64,000 bases of DNA from Arthrobacter sp. ERGS1:01 (lineage in GTDB: Bacteria; Actinomycetota; Actinomycetes; Actinomycetales; Micrococcaceae), in NCBI RefSeq assembly GCF_001281315.1, contig NZ_CP012479.1, forward strand, positions 3,348,001 through 3,412,000. Reading direction: 5' to 3'. Shown in pieces: positions 52,972-61,515 of this stretch; the stretch's first letter is position 1, and the number at the start of each line of letters is the position of its first letter. The notes beneath the pieces are model-generated. The model was not told the origin of the DNA. It was given only the letters and a program-made list of their open reading frames with translations, and made no database searches. The position numbers and the translations under genes are program-made.

Positions 52972-53656
52972 GGCCGGAGGGCAATCCTTCAGCGACGAGC
53001 TCCGCCGTCGGGCCGTCAAGGTCCATCCCGGGCAGGCCGCCCGCGGGCGCCCCGTGCCACTCCTCGATGGTCCACCCGCCCGGGGCAGCGCCGTCGACGG
53101 GCTCGCCCACCATGGTGACGATTCCGGTGTTGGAGAGGTCGTGGTACTTCTCGTTCGACCAGTCAATATTGACCCCGCGGTAGGCGGCCCAAAAACGGAT
53201 CATGGCCCCGTGGCTGACCATGGCAACCGTGCCGGCGTGCTTCCCGGCGGCCTCGCGCACCACGGCGTCGAAGCGCTCCAGGATGTCATGGCCGGTGTCG
53301 GCGCCGGGCATCCGGGCGGACAGGTTCCCCGTCAGCCAGGCCTTCACGGTTTCCAGGAAGGCCATGATCGATGCATTGTCGGCCTTCATTTCCAGCTCAC
53401 CGGCGCTGATTTCCCGCAGCCCCTCGCGGATGACGGGCACCAAGCCGCGCGCCGTTGCCAGGGGTGCGGCCGTCAGGGCGGTGCGGGTCAGGTTGGAAAC
53501 GTAGAGCGCTTCGATCTCTTCGCCGGCCAGTGCCGCGGGGACGGCGGCGGCCTGCGCCCGGCCAAGCTCGGTCAACCCCGGCCCCGGCACGGTCGTGTCC
53601 AGCAGGTTGTCGATATTGCTGGGAGTCTGCCCGTGTCGAATCAAGATCAGTCGCAT
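52958..53656 (-). CDS. Histidine phosphatase (phosphoglycerate-mutase superfamily)
   Basis: A 232-residue cytosolic phosphatase. The catalytic His8 is in LIRHGQTPSN; the second His in VSHGAMIRF is also intact. Broad phosphomonoesterase activity is likely rather than glycolytic mutase. The ATG at 53656 begins the domain directly. It is the first gene of an operon with the two-component system, which overlaps it. Confidence 0.92.
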   Translation of the reverse strand: MRLILIRHGQTPSNIDNLLDTTVPGPGLTELGRAQAAAVPAALAGEEIEALYVSNLTRTALTAAPLATARGLVPVIREGLREISAGELEMKADNASIMAFLETVKAWLTGNLSARMPGADTGHDILERFDAVVREAAGKHAGTVAMVSHGAMIRFWAAYRGVNIDWSNEKYHDLSNTGIVTMVGEPVDGAAPGGWTIEEWHGAPAGGLPGMDLDGPTAELVAEGLPSGHDQG

Positions 53657-53802
53657 ATCCCCATTCTGTCCTACTTGCCTGTGCCCCGCGTGCGTGCACC
53701 GGACGGGCTGCGGGGAATGCGATAACGTTTTGTGCAGCCGGGCGGCCCAAATGGCCAGCCGTGCCCGGCACCGCCAGAACATACCGTGAGGACACCTCTG
53801 CC

Positions 53803-54927
53803 ATGCCGGTCGCACTCCCCCTTCCCGCCAGTTACCTTGCCGCGTTCCGGGAACAGCCCGGCTACCTGAACTTTGCCAGCTACGGCCCGCCGTCCGCGGC
53901 AGTCCTGGAGACCTCCGCCGAGCTCATGGCGGTGGCCGCCGAGGGTGCCGTGGGCGCCTCGGACAAGCTCCATGCCGAGGACGTACGGGCACGGGCCGCG
54001 TTTGGCCGCCTGACCGGATTCCCAACGGACAACGTCGCGCTGGTGCCGGCCGTCTCCTATGGCCTGTTCCAGCTCGCCTTCGGCGTGCGCGGCAAGGTGC
54101 TGGTGGGGGCCGGCGAATTTCCCGCGAACGTCTACCCGTGGCTCCGTGCCCGGCAGGCCGGCCACGCCGAGATTGCCCTCATGGGCGGGGCCCGCACGCT
54201 CGTGACCCCGGCCCTCGTGGCGGCATCCCTGAGCCCTGACGTGACCGCCGTGGCCGTCAGCGCCGTGGACTTCCAGACCGGATACCGCGCCGATCTTGCC
54301 GGGATCCGCGCCGTCATCGGCCCGGACCGGCTCCTGCTGGTGGACGGCATCCAGGGCTTTGGCGCCTCCCACATTGACTGGACGCTCGCCGACGCCATGG
54401 TGATCGGCAGCCAAAAGTGGGTCCGCGGCGGCTGGGGCTCCGGCGCCATGGCCCTTTCCGACGCCGGGCTGGAGCGGATCCGCCCCACCCTGGGCGGCTG
54501 GACGGGAGTTGAGAACCCCAGCCTCTACGACGCCGTCGAACACGCATCCCGCGAAGACGCGCTGAAGTACAACGTCACCAATCTGTCCCCTTTTGCCTCC
54601 GGGGCGTTTGCGACCGCACTGGAATTGATTGAGGAGGCCGGGATCGGCCGGATCGCGGCCAAGATCGAGGAGACCGCCGGGCTGCTCGCCGACAAGCTCG
54701 ACGACGCCGGCGTGGACGTCCTCTCCCCGCGCGACGCCGCGGAACGTGCCGGCATCGTCGTGGCGGGATTCCCGGACGGCAACGCGGCGGCGGCACATAC
54801 GGAATTGGCCATGGCCGGCATCAACGCCACACTCCACGGGGCACACCGGATCAGGCTGTCCGTGCACGCCACGACCGACAAGGAGTCGATCGCGCACGCC
54901 ACCCTGGTCCTGGCCGGCTTCGCCTAA
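53803..54927 (+). CDS. Class V aminotransferase-fold PLP enzyme
   Basis: A 374-residue PLP enzyme of the cysteine desulfurase/isopenicillin epimerase type. The Schiff-base Lys205 is in VIGSQKWVRGGWG, with the PLP Asp in LLVDGIQGFGA. The N-terminus has LNFASYGPPS. The substrate is unknown. The ATG at 53803 is used; an upstream in-frame start would overlap the divergent gene. Confidence 0.9.
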   Translation: MPVALPLPASYLAAFREQPGYLNFASYGPPSAAVLETSAELMAVAAEGAVGASDKLHAEDVRARAAFGRLTGFPTDNVALVPAVSYGLFQLAFGVRGKVLVGAGEFPANVYPWLRARQAGHAEIALMGGARTLVTPALVAASLSPDVTAVAVSAVDFQTGYRADLAGIRAVIGPDRLLLVDGIQGFGASHIDWTLADAMVIGSQKWVRGGWGSGAMALSDAGLERIRPTLGGWTGVENPSLYDAVEHASREDALKYNVTNLSPFASGAFATALELIEEAGIGRIAAKIEETAGLLADKLDDAGVDVLSPRDAAERAGIVVAGFPDGNAAAAHTELAMAGINATLHGAHRIRLSVHATTDKESIAHATLVLAGFA

Positions 54928-54932
54928 CCCGC

Positions 54933-55008
54933 GTTGAGAGCCCAGATAATCCCCGTCAACACCGTTGAGAGCCCAGATAATCCTGGGGATTATCTGGGCT
55001 CTCAACGG
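54933..55008. repeat. Repeat cluster with GTTGAGAGCCCAGATAATCC (element H)
   Basis: GTTGAGAGCCCAGATAATCC occurs at 54933-54952 and, extended to 22 bases, at 54962-54983. An exact inverted copy follows at 54987-55008 after the loop TGG. It lies between convergent genes. Confidence 0.9.
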
Positions 55009-55024
55009 CGCGGGGGCGGGGCGG

Positions 55025-55894
55025 TTACTGAAGCGGGCGGCCGGCCATCTTCTCGAGCCGGGCGATCCGCTCGGCCATCGGCGGGTGGGTGGAGAACAGC
55101 TTGCGGGCGCCGCCGTTGCTGAACGGGTTGGCGATCATCAGGTGGCTGGTGTTGACCAGGTTTTGTTCCTGGGGCAACGGCGCATTCTGGACGCCGAGTT
55201 CAAGCTTGCGCAGGGCCGACGCCAACGCCAGCGGGTCGTCGGTCAGCGTGGCGCCGTCCTCGTCGGCGTCGAACTCGCGGGTGCGGCTGATGGCCAGCTG
55301 GACCATCGACGCCGCCATGGGGGCCAGCAGGGCCATCGCGATCATGGCGATCGGGTTGGCGTTGCGACGGTCCCCGCCACCAAAGAACAGCATCATTTGG
55401 GCCACCGAGGTGATGACGCCGGCAACGGCCGCCGCCACGGACGAGGTGAGGATGTCGCGGTTGTAGACGTGCATGAGTTCATGGCCCAGCACCCCGCGCA
55501 GTTCACGCTCGTCGAGGATGTTCAGGATGCCCTCGGTGCAGCAGACGGCCGCGTTCTTGGGATTACGGCCCGTTGCAAAGGCGTTGGGGGCCTGGGTGGG
55601 GGAAATGTAGATGGCCGGCATGGGCTGGTTGGCCTTGACCGAGAGCTCGCGCACGATCCGGTAGATCCCCGGTGCCTGCTGCTCCGTGACGGGGTAGGCC
55701 TGCATGGACCGGATGGCGATCTTGTCGCTGTTCCAGTACCCGTAGGCCGTGGTGCCCACACCGATGAGCGCGAAGATCACCAACGGGGCGGGGCTGCGGG
55801 TTCCCCCGGCAATGACGGCACCAATGCCGAGCAGTACCGCCCACAGCACCCCAAAGAGTGCCGCGGTCTTCAAACCGTTGAAATGGCTGCGCAC
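55025..55894 (-). CDS. htpX: M48-family membrane metalloprotease (HtpX-like)
   Basis: A 289-residue zinc protease. HELMH at 138-142 binds zinc and supplies the catalytic Glu139; the third ligand Glu is in TREFDADEDGA. Helices at about 12-30 and 36-52, and two after the active site, anchor it in the membrane. It degrades misfolded membrane proteins in relatives. The GTG at 55894 follows AAGGATC. Confidence 0.93.
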   Translation of the reverse strand: MRSHFNGLKTAALFGVLWAVLLGIGAVIAGGTRSPAPLVIFALIGVGTTAYGYWNSDKIAIRSMQAYPVTEQQAPGIYRIVRELSVKANQPMPAIYISPTQAPNAFATGRNPKNAAVCCTEGILNILDERELRGVLGHELMHVYNRDILTSSVAAAVAGVITSVAQMMLFFGGGDRRNANPIAMIAMALLAPMAASMVQLAISRTREFDADEDGATLTDDPLALASALRKLELGVQNAPLPQEQNLVNTSHLMIANPFSNGGARKLFSTHPPMAERIARLEKMAGRPLQ

Positions 55895-55969
55895 AACCGA
55901 TCCTTCCCTATGGAACGTTTTTGTTACTTCAACTTGTAAAACGTGCCACACGGGGCGGTTGTTCCCCGT

Positions 55970-57256
55970 TTACGGCTTCGGGTGGCGGGCGTCATAGTGC
56001 AGGAAACCGCGCTGCCAGGCCGCCAGCGCCCAGACGGCCGCGATGCACAGCACCCCGCCCGCCACCGCCGCCCAGCCTTCGCCGAACCATTGGCCGGTGG
56101 TCCCGGAAAACACGTCACCCAGGCGCGGCCCTCCCGTTACGACCACCACGAAGATGCCCTGCAGGCGGCCGCGCATGTGGTCGGGGGTGGCCGATTGCAG
56201 GATGGTTGAGCGGAACACGGAGCTGACGGAGTCGGCCACGCCGGCCACGACCAGCGCGGCAACCGCCCCGACGATCCACGGCGACGTCCCCGCACCGTCC
56301 AGATGCCGGCCGCCGGCCAGCACGGCCCCGCCCAGGGCCGCGATCGCCGCACCCCAGAGCGTGATGGACCAGACCACGGCCAGGCCCTGGCGGCGCACGC
56401 TGCCCAGCGGGCCGGAGAACAGTGCCGCCAGGAAGGATCCGGCGGCGATGGAGGCCAGCAGGATGCCGGCCGTCTGGTCGCCGCCACCGAGCCACACGGC
56501 GCCGATGGCGGGCAGCAGCGCCCGGGGCAGGGCGAAGACCATGGCGCACATGTCCACCAGGAAGGTCATGCGCACATTGGGCCGGGTGCCCAGGAAGCGG
56601 AAGCCCTCCACGACGGATTTGAGGCCCGCGCGCTGCACCGTGCCGTCCTTGTGGGCGGTGGGCGGCAGCGGGGGCAGCCGGAAGAGCGCCCACAGCGAAG
56701 CGGTGAAGGTGAGTACGTCGACCGTGTAGGTCCAGCCGTAGCCGATGTTGGCCACGAGGATCCCGGCCATGAGGGGGCCGATGGTGGTGCCCAGGCCCAT
56801 AACGATCATGCTCAATGCGTTGGCGGCCGGCAGCAATTCCGGCCGCACCAGGCGCGGCACGATCGCGCTGCGGGCAGAGCCGTTGACCCCGGCGGCCGCC
56901 GATTGCACGGCGACCAGCAGGTACAAAAGCAGCACATTGCCCAGTCCCAGCCACGCCTGCAGCGCGATGCAGATCGTCACCAACCACAGCACGGCCGAGG
57001 ACGCCAGCGCCACCTTGCGGCGATCGTAGGCATCGGCCACGGAGCCGCCGTAGAGTCCGGAAAACACCAGCGGCACCAGGGCCACGAGCCCCAGCAGGCC
57101 CACGGACAAGGTGGAGCCGGTGAGCGAATACACCTCAAGGCTCACGGCCACCACGGTCAGCTGCGTACCGATGGAGGAGAGCCCGTTGCCCAGCCACAGT
57201 CGCCGGAATGCCGGACTTTCACGCAGCGGGGTCACATCGGCAAGGAGTTTTGGCAC
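55970..57256 (-). CDS. MFS transporter (MFS_3/enterobactin-exporter-like)
   Basis: A 428-residue, 12-helix transporter: RRLWLGNGLSSIGTQLTVVAVSLEVY at the start and YGGSVADAYDRRKV as motif A are typical of the EntS/MFS_3 group, which exports siderophores and macrolides. The substrate is unknown. GTG start at 57256. It stands alone, divergent from the ankyrin gene. Confidence 0.9.
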   Translation of the reverse strand: MPKLLADVTPLRESPAFRRLWLGNGLSSIGTQLTVVAVSLEVYSLTGSTLSVGLLGLVALVPLVFSGLYGGSVADAYDRRKVALASSAVLWLVTICIALQAWLGLGNVLLLYLLVAVQSAAAGVNGSARSAIVPRLVRPELLPAANALSMIVMGLGTTIGPLMAGILVANIGYGWTYTVDVLTFTASLWALFRLPPLPPTAHKDGTVQRAGLKSVVEGFRFLGTRPNVRMTFLVDMCAMVFALPRALLPAIGAVWLGGGDQTAGILLASIAAGSFLAALFSGPLGSVRRQGLAVVWSITLWGAAIAALGGAVLAGGRHLDGAGTSPWIVGAVAALVVAGVADSVSSVFRSTILQSATPDHMRGRLQGIFVVVVTGGPRLGDVFSGTTGQWFGEGWAAVAGGVLCIAAVWALAAWQRGFLHYDARHPKP

Positions 57257-57323
57257 GGGTAAAGCTTAGTCCCGCACGCAATTTCCCAAACCACGCCGGC
57301 ATTCCAGCCGCTACGCTGGAGGG

Positions 57324-57710
57324 GTGACTACTGATTCCCCGCTCAGCGAAGAGCAGACGGCCCGCATTACCGCCCTCGCCATGGATTTGGCCCGTGACGG
57401 CAAGACCGACGAATTGTCCGAGTTCCTGGGCCACGGCCTGCCCGTCGATGCCCAGGACGACGGCGGCAACACCCTGCTCATGCTCGCCGCCTACCGGGGT
57501 CATGCCGGCACCGTGGAGATGTTGCTGGCCCGCGGCGCCAACCCCGACCTGCGCAATGACCGCGACCAGACGCCGATCGCCGGGGCCCTGTTCAAGGGCG
57601 AGGACGCCGTGGTGGCGCTCCTGTCCGCCGCCGGCGCCGACCTGGACGCCGGAACCCCCAGCGCCCGCGCCGCCGCGGCCATGTTCGGCCGCGAACACCT
57701 CCTCGGCTGA
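57324..57710 (+). CDS. Ankyrin-repeat protein
   Basis: A 128-residue protein with about three ankyrin repeats (DDGGNTLLMLAAYRGHAGTVEMLLARGANP, then DQTPIAGALFKGEDAVVALLSAAGADL; landmarks). Small ankyrin proteins near catalases are frequent in actinobacteria and other bacteria, and some are needed for catalase activity. Here it faces katA across 206 bases. GTG start after GGAGG. Confidence 0.9.
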   Translation: MTTDSPLSEEQTARITALAMDLARDGKTDELSEFLGHGLPVDAQDDGGNTLLMLAAYRGHAGTVEMLLARGANPDLRNDRDQTPIAGALFKGEDAVVALLSAAGADLDAGTPSARAAAAMFGREHLLG

Positions 57711-57792
57711 CGCCGTATCACTTCTGGCGGCATTCCAGCCGACGCCGTATCACTTTTGGCGCACTATTCGCCGACGCCGTATCACTGGTGGC
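57709..57792. repeat. Three direct copies of GACGCCGTATCACTT with 32-bp period (element C)
   Basis: Copies start at 57709 (overlapping the ankyrin stop codon), 57741 and 57773, an exact period of 32 bases. The unit GCCGTATCACTTTTGGC is the outer arm of elements A and B, but here the copies are in the same direction. It lies between convergent genes. Confidence 0.88.
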
Positions 57793-57835
57793 TGAGCCCG
57801 TCGAAACCAGGATCTCGACAAGCTCGATCACCGGG
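57793..57835. repeat. Dispersed repeat with TCTCGACAAGCTCGA core (copy 2)
   Basis: GAGCCCGTCGAAACC, then GGATCTCGACAAGCTCG and ATCACCGG, aligns along its length with the repeat at 11884-11926. GTCGA and TCGAC inside it can form a small hairpin. Confidence 0.65.
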
Positions 57836-57850
57836 CCGCATGCGAACAAA

Positions 57851-57902
57851 CGACGGCGGCACCCGCCCTCCGCTGAAAAGCGAAAGGCGGGTGCCGCCGT
57901 CG
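57851..57902 (-). terminator. Perfect-stem terminator of katA
   Basis: CGACGGCGGCACCCGCC (57851-57867) pairs exactly with GGCGGGTGCCGCCGTCG (57886-57902), with a CGCT/AGCG inner stem. The minus strand continues with GTTTGTTCG. It follows the katA stop within about 15 bases. Confidence 0.85.
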
Positions 57903-57916
57903 GACTTCTTTAAGGC

Positions 57917-59382
57917 TTAGGCCTTGGAAGCCTGCAGAGCCTCGATGGCCTTGCGGACGCCCTCACCGTAGGCGGGGTCGGCCTGGGTGCAGTTGAAGAT
58001 GTGACGCTCGATGGTGGCCTGTGAGGCACCGTCGATGGCGCGGGCGGTGTTCTCGAAGAGCACCTGGCGCTGGTCTTCGGTCATCTTCTCGCGGAACAGG
58101 ATACCGGGCTGCTCGAAGTAGTTGGCGTCGTCCTCGCGGTAGTTGAAGCGGTCCGCAACGGCGCCAATGGCCTGTGCCGGCTCGGCGAAGGAAGGCTGTT
58201 CCTGCCAGCGGCCATAGGAGTTCGGCTCGATGCCCGGGGTGCGGCCCTGGTTGCCGTCAACGCGTCCCTGGCCATCGCGGTGGTAGGTGTTGACGGGGTT
58301 CTTCGCGGCATTCACCGGGATCTGGTGGTGGTTGACGCCCAGGCGGTAGCGGGCGGCGTCGCCGTAGGAGAACAGACGTCCCTGCAGCATGCGGTCCGGG
58401 GAGTAGCTGATGCCGGGAACCACGTTGGCGGGGGTGAAGGAGGACTGCTCGACGTCGGCGAAGTAGTTCTCCGAGTTGTGGTTCAGTTCCCACTCGCCGA
58501 CCTCGATGAGCGGGTAGTCCTTCTTGCTCCAGACCTTGGTCAGGTCGAAGGGGTGGTACTTGTAGGTGGCTGCGTCGGCTTCGGGCATGACCTGGATCAT
58601 GAGCTTCCACTTGGGGAAGTCGCCGTTTTCGATCGAATCGAAGAGGTCGCGCTGGCTGGACTCGCGGTCGGAGCCCACCAGGACGGCGGCTTCCTCATCC
58701 GTGAGGTTCTTGATGCCCTGCTGGGTGACGTGGTGGAACTTGACCCAGAAGCGCTCGCCCGCGGCGTTGATCAGGGAGTAGGTGTGCGAGCCGAAGCCGT
58801 GCATGTGGCGGTACGACGCCGGGATGCCGCGGTCGGACATGACGATCGTGATCTGGTGCAGGGCCTCGGGCAGGTTGGTCCAGAAGTCCCAGTTGTTCTC
58901 CGCGTTGCGCATGTTGGTGCGGGGATCGCGCTTGACGGCGCGGTTCAGGTCGGGGAACTTCAGCGGGTCGCGGAAGAAGAACACGGGGTGTTGTTGCCCA
59001 CCAGGTCCCAGTTTCCTTCTTCGGTGTAGAACTTCACGGCGAAGCCGCGGATGTCGCGCTCGGCGTCGGCGGCGCCGCGTTCGCCGGCAACCGTGGAGAA
59101 GCGGGTGAACAGTTCGGTCTGCTTGCCGACCTCGGAGAAGATGTTCGCCTTGGTGTATTTGGTGATGTCGTTGGTGACCGTGAAGGTACCGAACGCGCCG
59201 GAGCCCTTGGCGTGCATGCGACGCTCGGGGATCACTTCGCGGCTGAAGTGGGCCAGCTTCTCCAGGAACCAGACGTCCTCCAGCAGCATCGGGCCGCGGG
59301 GGCCGGCCGTGAGGCTGTCCTGGTTGTTGGCAACAGGCGCGCCTGCGGCAGTGGTCAGGGGGGCGGTGTTTTCGATAGTCAT
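57917..59382 (-). pseudogene. katA: Catalase katA with a one-base frameshift
   Basis: Two frames make up one monofunctional heme catalase of about 487 residues. The first (59382 to 58960) holds the N-terminal arm and catalytic His57 ([12 protein letters not shown]) and runs to [11 protein letters not shown]. It then reads CSSSATR and stops. The correct sequence [12 protein letters not shown] continues in the other frame from 58984 to 57917, with the heme Tyr in [14 protein letters not shown]. One base is missing in the run of four G at 58985-58988 (C on the coding strand). All active-site residues are otherwise intact, so the loss is recent or a homopolymer sequencing error. The gene lies two bases after fur. 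Confidence 0.9.
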
Positions 59383-59384
59383 CT

Positions 59385-59843
59385 TTACTTATCGCTCCTT
59401 GTGGATTGTGCTTCTAAAGTCTGTTTGTCGATGCAGGCCGGGCAGGTGCCCCAGTAAATGACCTCGGCTTCGTCAATCGTGAAGCCGTGGCTGTTGGAGG
59501 CGTGCAGGCACGGTGCCTCGCCGACGGCACAGTCGACGTCGGCGATGTCACCGCAGCTGCGGCAGATCACGTGGTGGTGGTTGTCCCCCACCCGGGTTTC
59601 AAAGCGCGCCGGCGAACCGGACGGCTCGATCCTGTGAACCAGGCCTGCCCCCGTCAGCGCAGCCAGCACGTCATAGACGGCTTGCTTGGACACGGCACCC
59701 AATGCCTCCCGCACGGCACCAATGATGGTGTCGGCATCTGCGTGGGGGTGCGCGCGCACCGCTTCAAGGACGGCAAGCCGAGGACGGGTCACGCGCAGCT
59801 GTGCCGCCCGCAACATGTCCTCCGGTTCCCGTACATCGATCAT
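59385..59843 (-). CDS. furA: Fur-family regulator (FurA/CatR type) upstream of katA
   Basis: A 152-residue metalloregulator: N-terminal winged helix ([20 protein letters not shown], then [19 protein letters not shown]), metal-binding [11 protein letters not shown] and a second Cys pair in CPACID for structural zinc. Genes of this type next to catalases sense peroxide or iron and repress the operon. katA starts two bases after its stop. The ATG at 59843 is used. Confidence 0.93.
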   Translation of the reverse strand: MIDVREPEDMLRAAQLRVTRPRLAVLEAVRAHPHADADTIIGAVREALGAVSKQAVYDVLAALTGAGLVHRIEPSGSPARFETRVGDNHHHVICRSCGDIADVDCAVGEAPCLHASNSHGFTIDEAEVIYWGTCPACIDKQTLEAQSTRSDK

Positions 59844-59865
59844 GGTCCATAGCCTTTCACGTTTT

Positions 59866-59887
59866 CTGGACTGAGTCCAGTATAAGT
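59866..59887 (-). promoter_or_regulatory. furA-katA promoter with palindromic operator
   Basis: CTGGACTGAGTCCAG (59866-59880) is a perfect 7-1-7 palindrome. On the minus strand it directly follows and overlaps a -10-like TATACT (59885-59880). Repression by a bound Fur-type dimer would block the promoter of fur and katA together. The -35 is not clear. Confidence 0.65.
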
Positions 59888-59996
59888 TTTTTTGCCGGCG
59901 TGTTTGTCCCTCCACAGGGCACTCATGGCAGCCCGTCATCCACTTCGGCGGCCGTGCATCTGGTGCCACCCCAACGGCTTCCGTAGGATCCAAGGC

Positions 59997-60632
59997 ATGA
60001 ATACAGCGACCGGCATTCCCACAGCAGCGTGCGAGTTCTATGCCGAACTTGAGGACAACAACAACCGGCAGTGGTGGCTGGAGAACAAGGACACCTACGA
60101 CGCCGTGGTGCGGCTTCCCATGGAGCACCTCCTTGCGGAGCTGGCCCCGGTTTTTGGTCCCGCAAAGATGTTCAGGCCGAACCGGGACGTGCGGTTTTCC
60201 CCCGACAAGTCCCCCTACAAGACGGCCCAGGGCGCATTTGCGTCCAACTACGAGGGCGTCGGTTTCTACCTGCAGATCAGTGCCGACGGACTGTTGGTGG
60301 GCGGGGGCTACCACTCCCACTCCCCTGCCCAATTGGCCCGGTACCGCACCGCGGTGGATGCGCCCGTCAGTGGTGAGGCGCTGGCAAGGATCGTGGATGC
60401 CACGGCGGCGGCCGGGTTTTCGGTGGACGGGGAGAAGCTCAAGACGGTGCCGCGGGGATTCCCCAAGGACCATCCGCGGGCCGAACTCCTCAAACACAAA
60501 ACCCTGAGCGCCTCGGCGATGCTGGGCTCCCCGGACTGGCTGGACACGCCCGGGGCCCAACAAGAAGTCTCGGCGCGATGGGAGCAGCTGCGGCCGCTCG
60601 TGGACTGGGTCATCCGCTATGCGGCACCGTGA
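59997..60632 (+). CDS. DUF2461 family protein
   Basis: A 211-residue protein of the TIGR02453/DUF2461 family: EFYAELEDNNNRQWWLENK at the start, FRPNRDVRFSPDKSPYKTAQGAF, FYLQISADGLLVGGGYH and FPKDHPRAELLKHKTLSA. Function is unknown; the fold is small and cytosolic. The ATG at 59997 gives the family-typical start. Confidence 0.92.
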   Translation: MNTATGIPTAACEFYAELEDNNNRQWWLENKDTYDAVVRLPMEHLLAELAPVFGPAKMFRPNRDVRFSPDKSPYKTAQGAFASNYEGVGFYLQISADGLLVGGGYHSHSPAQLARYRTAVDAPVSGEALARIVDATAAAGFSVDGEKLKTVPRGFPKDHPRAELLKHKTLSASAMLGSPDWLDTPGAQQEVSARWEQLRPLVDWVIRYAAP

Positions 60633-60667
60633 ACGGCTTCCACCCCTAGCGCCTTAGCCCAGCCGTT

Positions 60668-61447
60668 TCAGCCCAGCTTCTTCAGGTAGTGGCGCATCGG
60701 GGCGTGCCGGATCCGGGCGGGCGTGACCCGGACAAGGACAGCCAAGGCCTTGAACAGCAGCCCCAGCAGGCGTTCCCTGGGTGGCGACCAGGCCAGGCCA
60801 TACTGGGCACGGATGGAAGGAGGCAGCAACCCGGCGGTAAGGAACCGGGCAAGCGGCATGAACACCTTGATCCAAGCAGGCAGATTCCTGCCGGCCAGCA
60901 GCTCCGCTCCGACGGCACGCACGGTGTCATCGACTTTCAAGCCGGCCACTTGGGCATCCCAATACCGGGCGAAGTCGGCGCGAGTGGCCGGCCACAGTCC
61001 CGCCGGCATGCCAAGCGCAGTGCCCAGGACCTCGTATTCGCGGTACAAACGTTCCGCGACGTCGGGTGCCAGGGCCGGGAACACGGCCCCGTACACCTGC
61101 ATGGCGGAATCGTAGAGCGTGGCCGCAACCCACAGTTGCAGTTCGGGATCGGCCGCGTCGTAGGCGGGGTGCGTACCGTCGGCGGCCGCCTTGGCGCGGA
61201 CGGGGCGGTGGGCCCGCGCAACCGCGGCCGCCGCCTTCTCCCGCTGGGCCGGGGTGCCGTTCGTGAGCGCGTAAATATAGCTCAGGGTGCCATTGAGCCG
61301 CTTCAGCGGATCAGCCACGAAGTTGGAATGCCGGGCCACGCCGTACCCAACGGCCGGGTTGGCCAGCTGCAGCAGGACGGCGCGGCCCGCGCCGGCAAGT
61401 TGCACGGATTCCGGGGCCAGGTCAGCCAGGCAGCGTGGCGTTCTCAC
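60668..61447 (-). CDS. DUF2236 oxygenase-like protein (MpaB/latex-oxygenase family)
   Basis: A 259-residue protein of the ER-bound oxygenase/rubber oxygenase family: AGAGRAVLLQLANPAVGYGVARHSNF and DPLKRLNGTLSYIYALTNGT at the start, where the His is the usual heme ligand position, and LWVAATLYDSAMQVY in the middle (landmarks). Relatives bind heme b. The substrate is unknown. GTG start at 61447. Confidence 0.88.
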   Translation of the reverse strand: MRTPRCLADLAPESVQLAGAGRAVLLQLANPAVGYGVARHSNFVADPLKRLNGTLSYIYALTNGTPAQREKAAAAVARAHRPVRAKAAADGTHPAYDAADPELQLWVAATLYDSAMQVYGAVFPALAPDVAERLYREYEVLGTALGMPAGLWPATRADFARYWDAQVAGLKVDDTVRAVGAELLAGRNLPAWIKVFMPLARFLTAGLLPPSIRAQYGLAWSPPRERLLGLLFKALAVLVRVTPARIRHAPMRHYLKKLG

Positions 61448-61515
61448 GGCAGCAGCGTTCGTCCAGTCATACCGTCAAGCGTGGCACACCGGGCCTGGTT
61501 GTCGCAGCCGGACTT

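Noticed and set aside
57709..57792. CRISPR array
   Set aside because: Three units with a 32-bp period look like a short array, but the 12-base gaps are too short for spacers, the same unit occurs inverted elsewhere, and no cas genes are present.
57917..58984. Separate 355-codon gene starting with GTG at 58984
   Set aside because: It is the C-terminal part of katA. The GTG codes the Val of NTPVFFF and there is no ribosome site.
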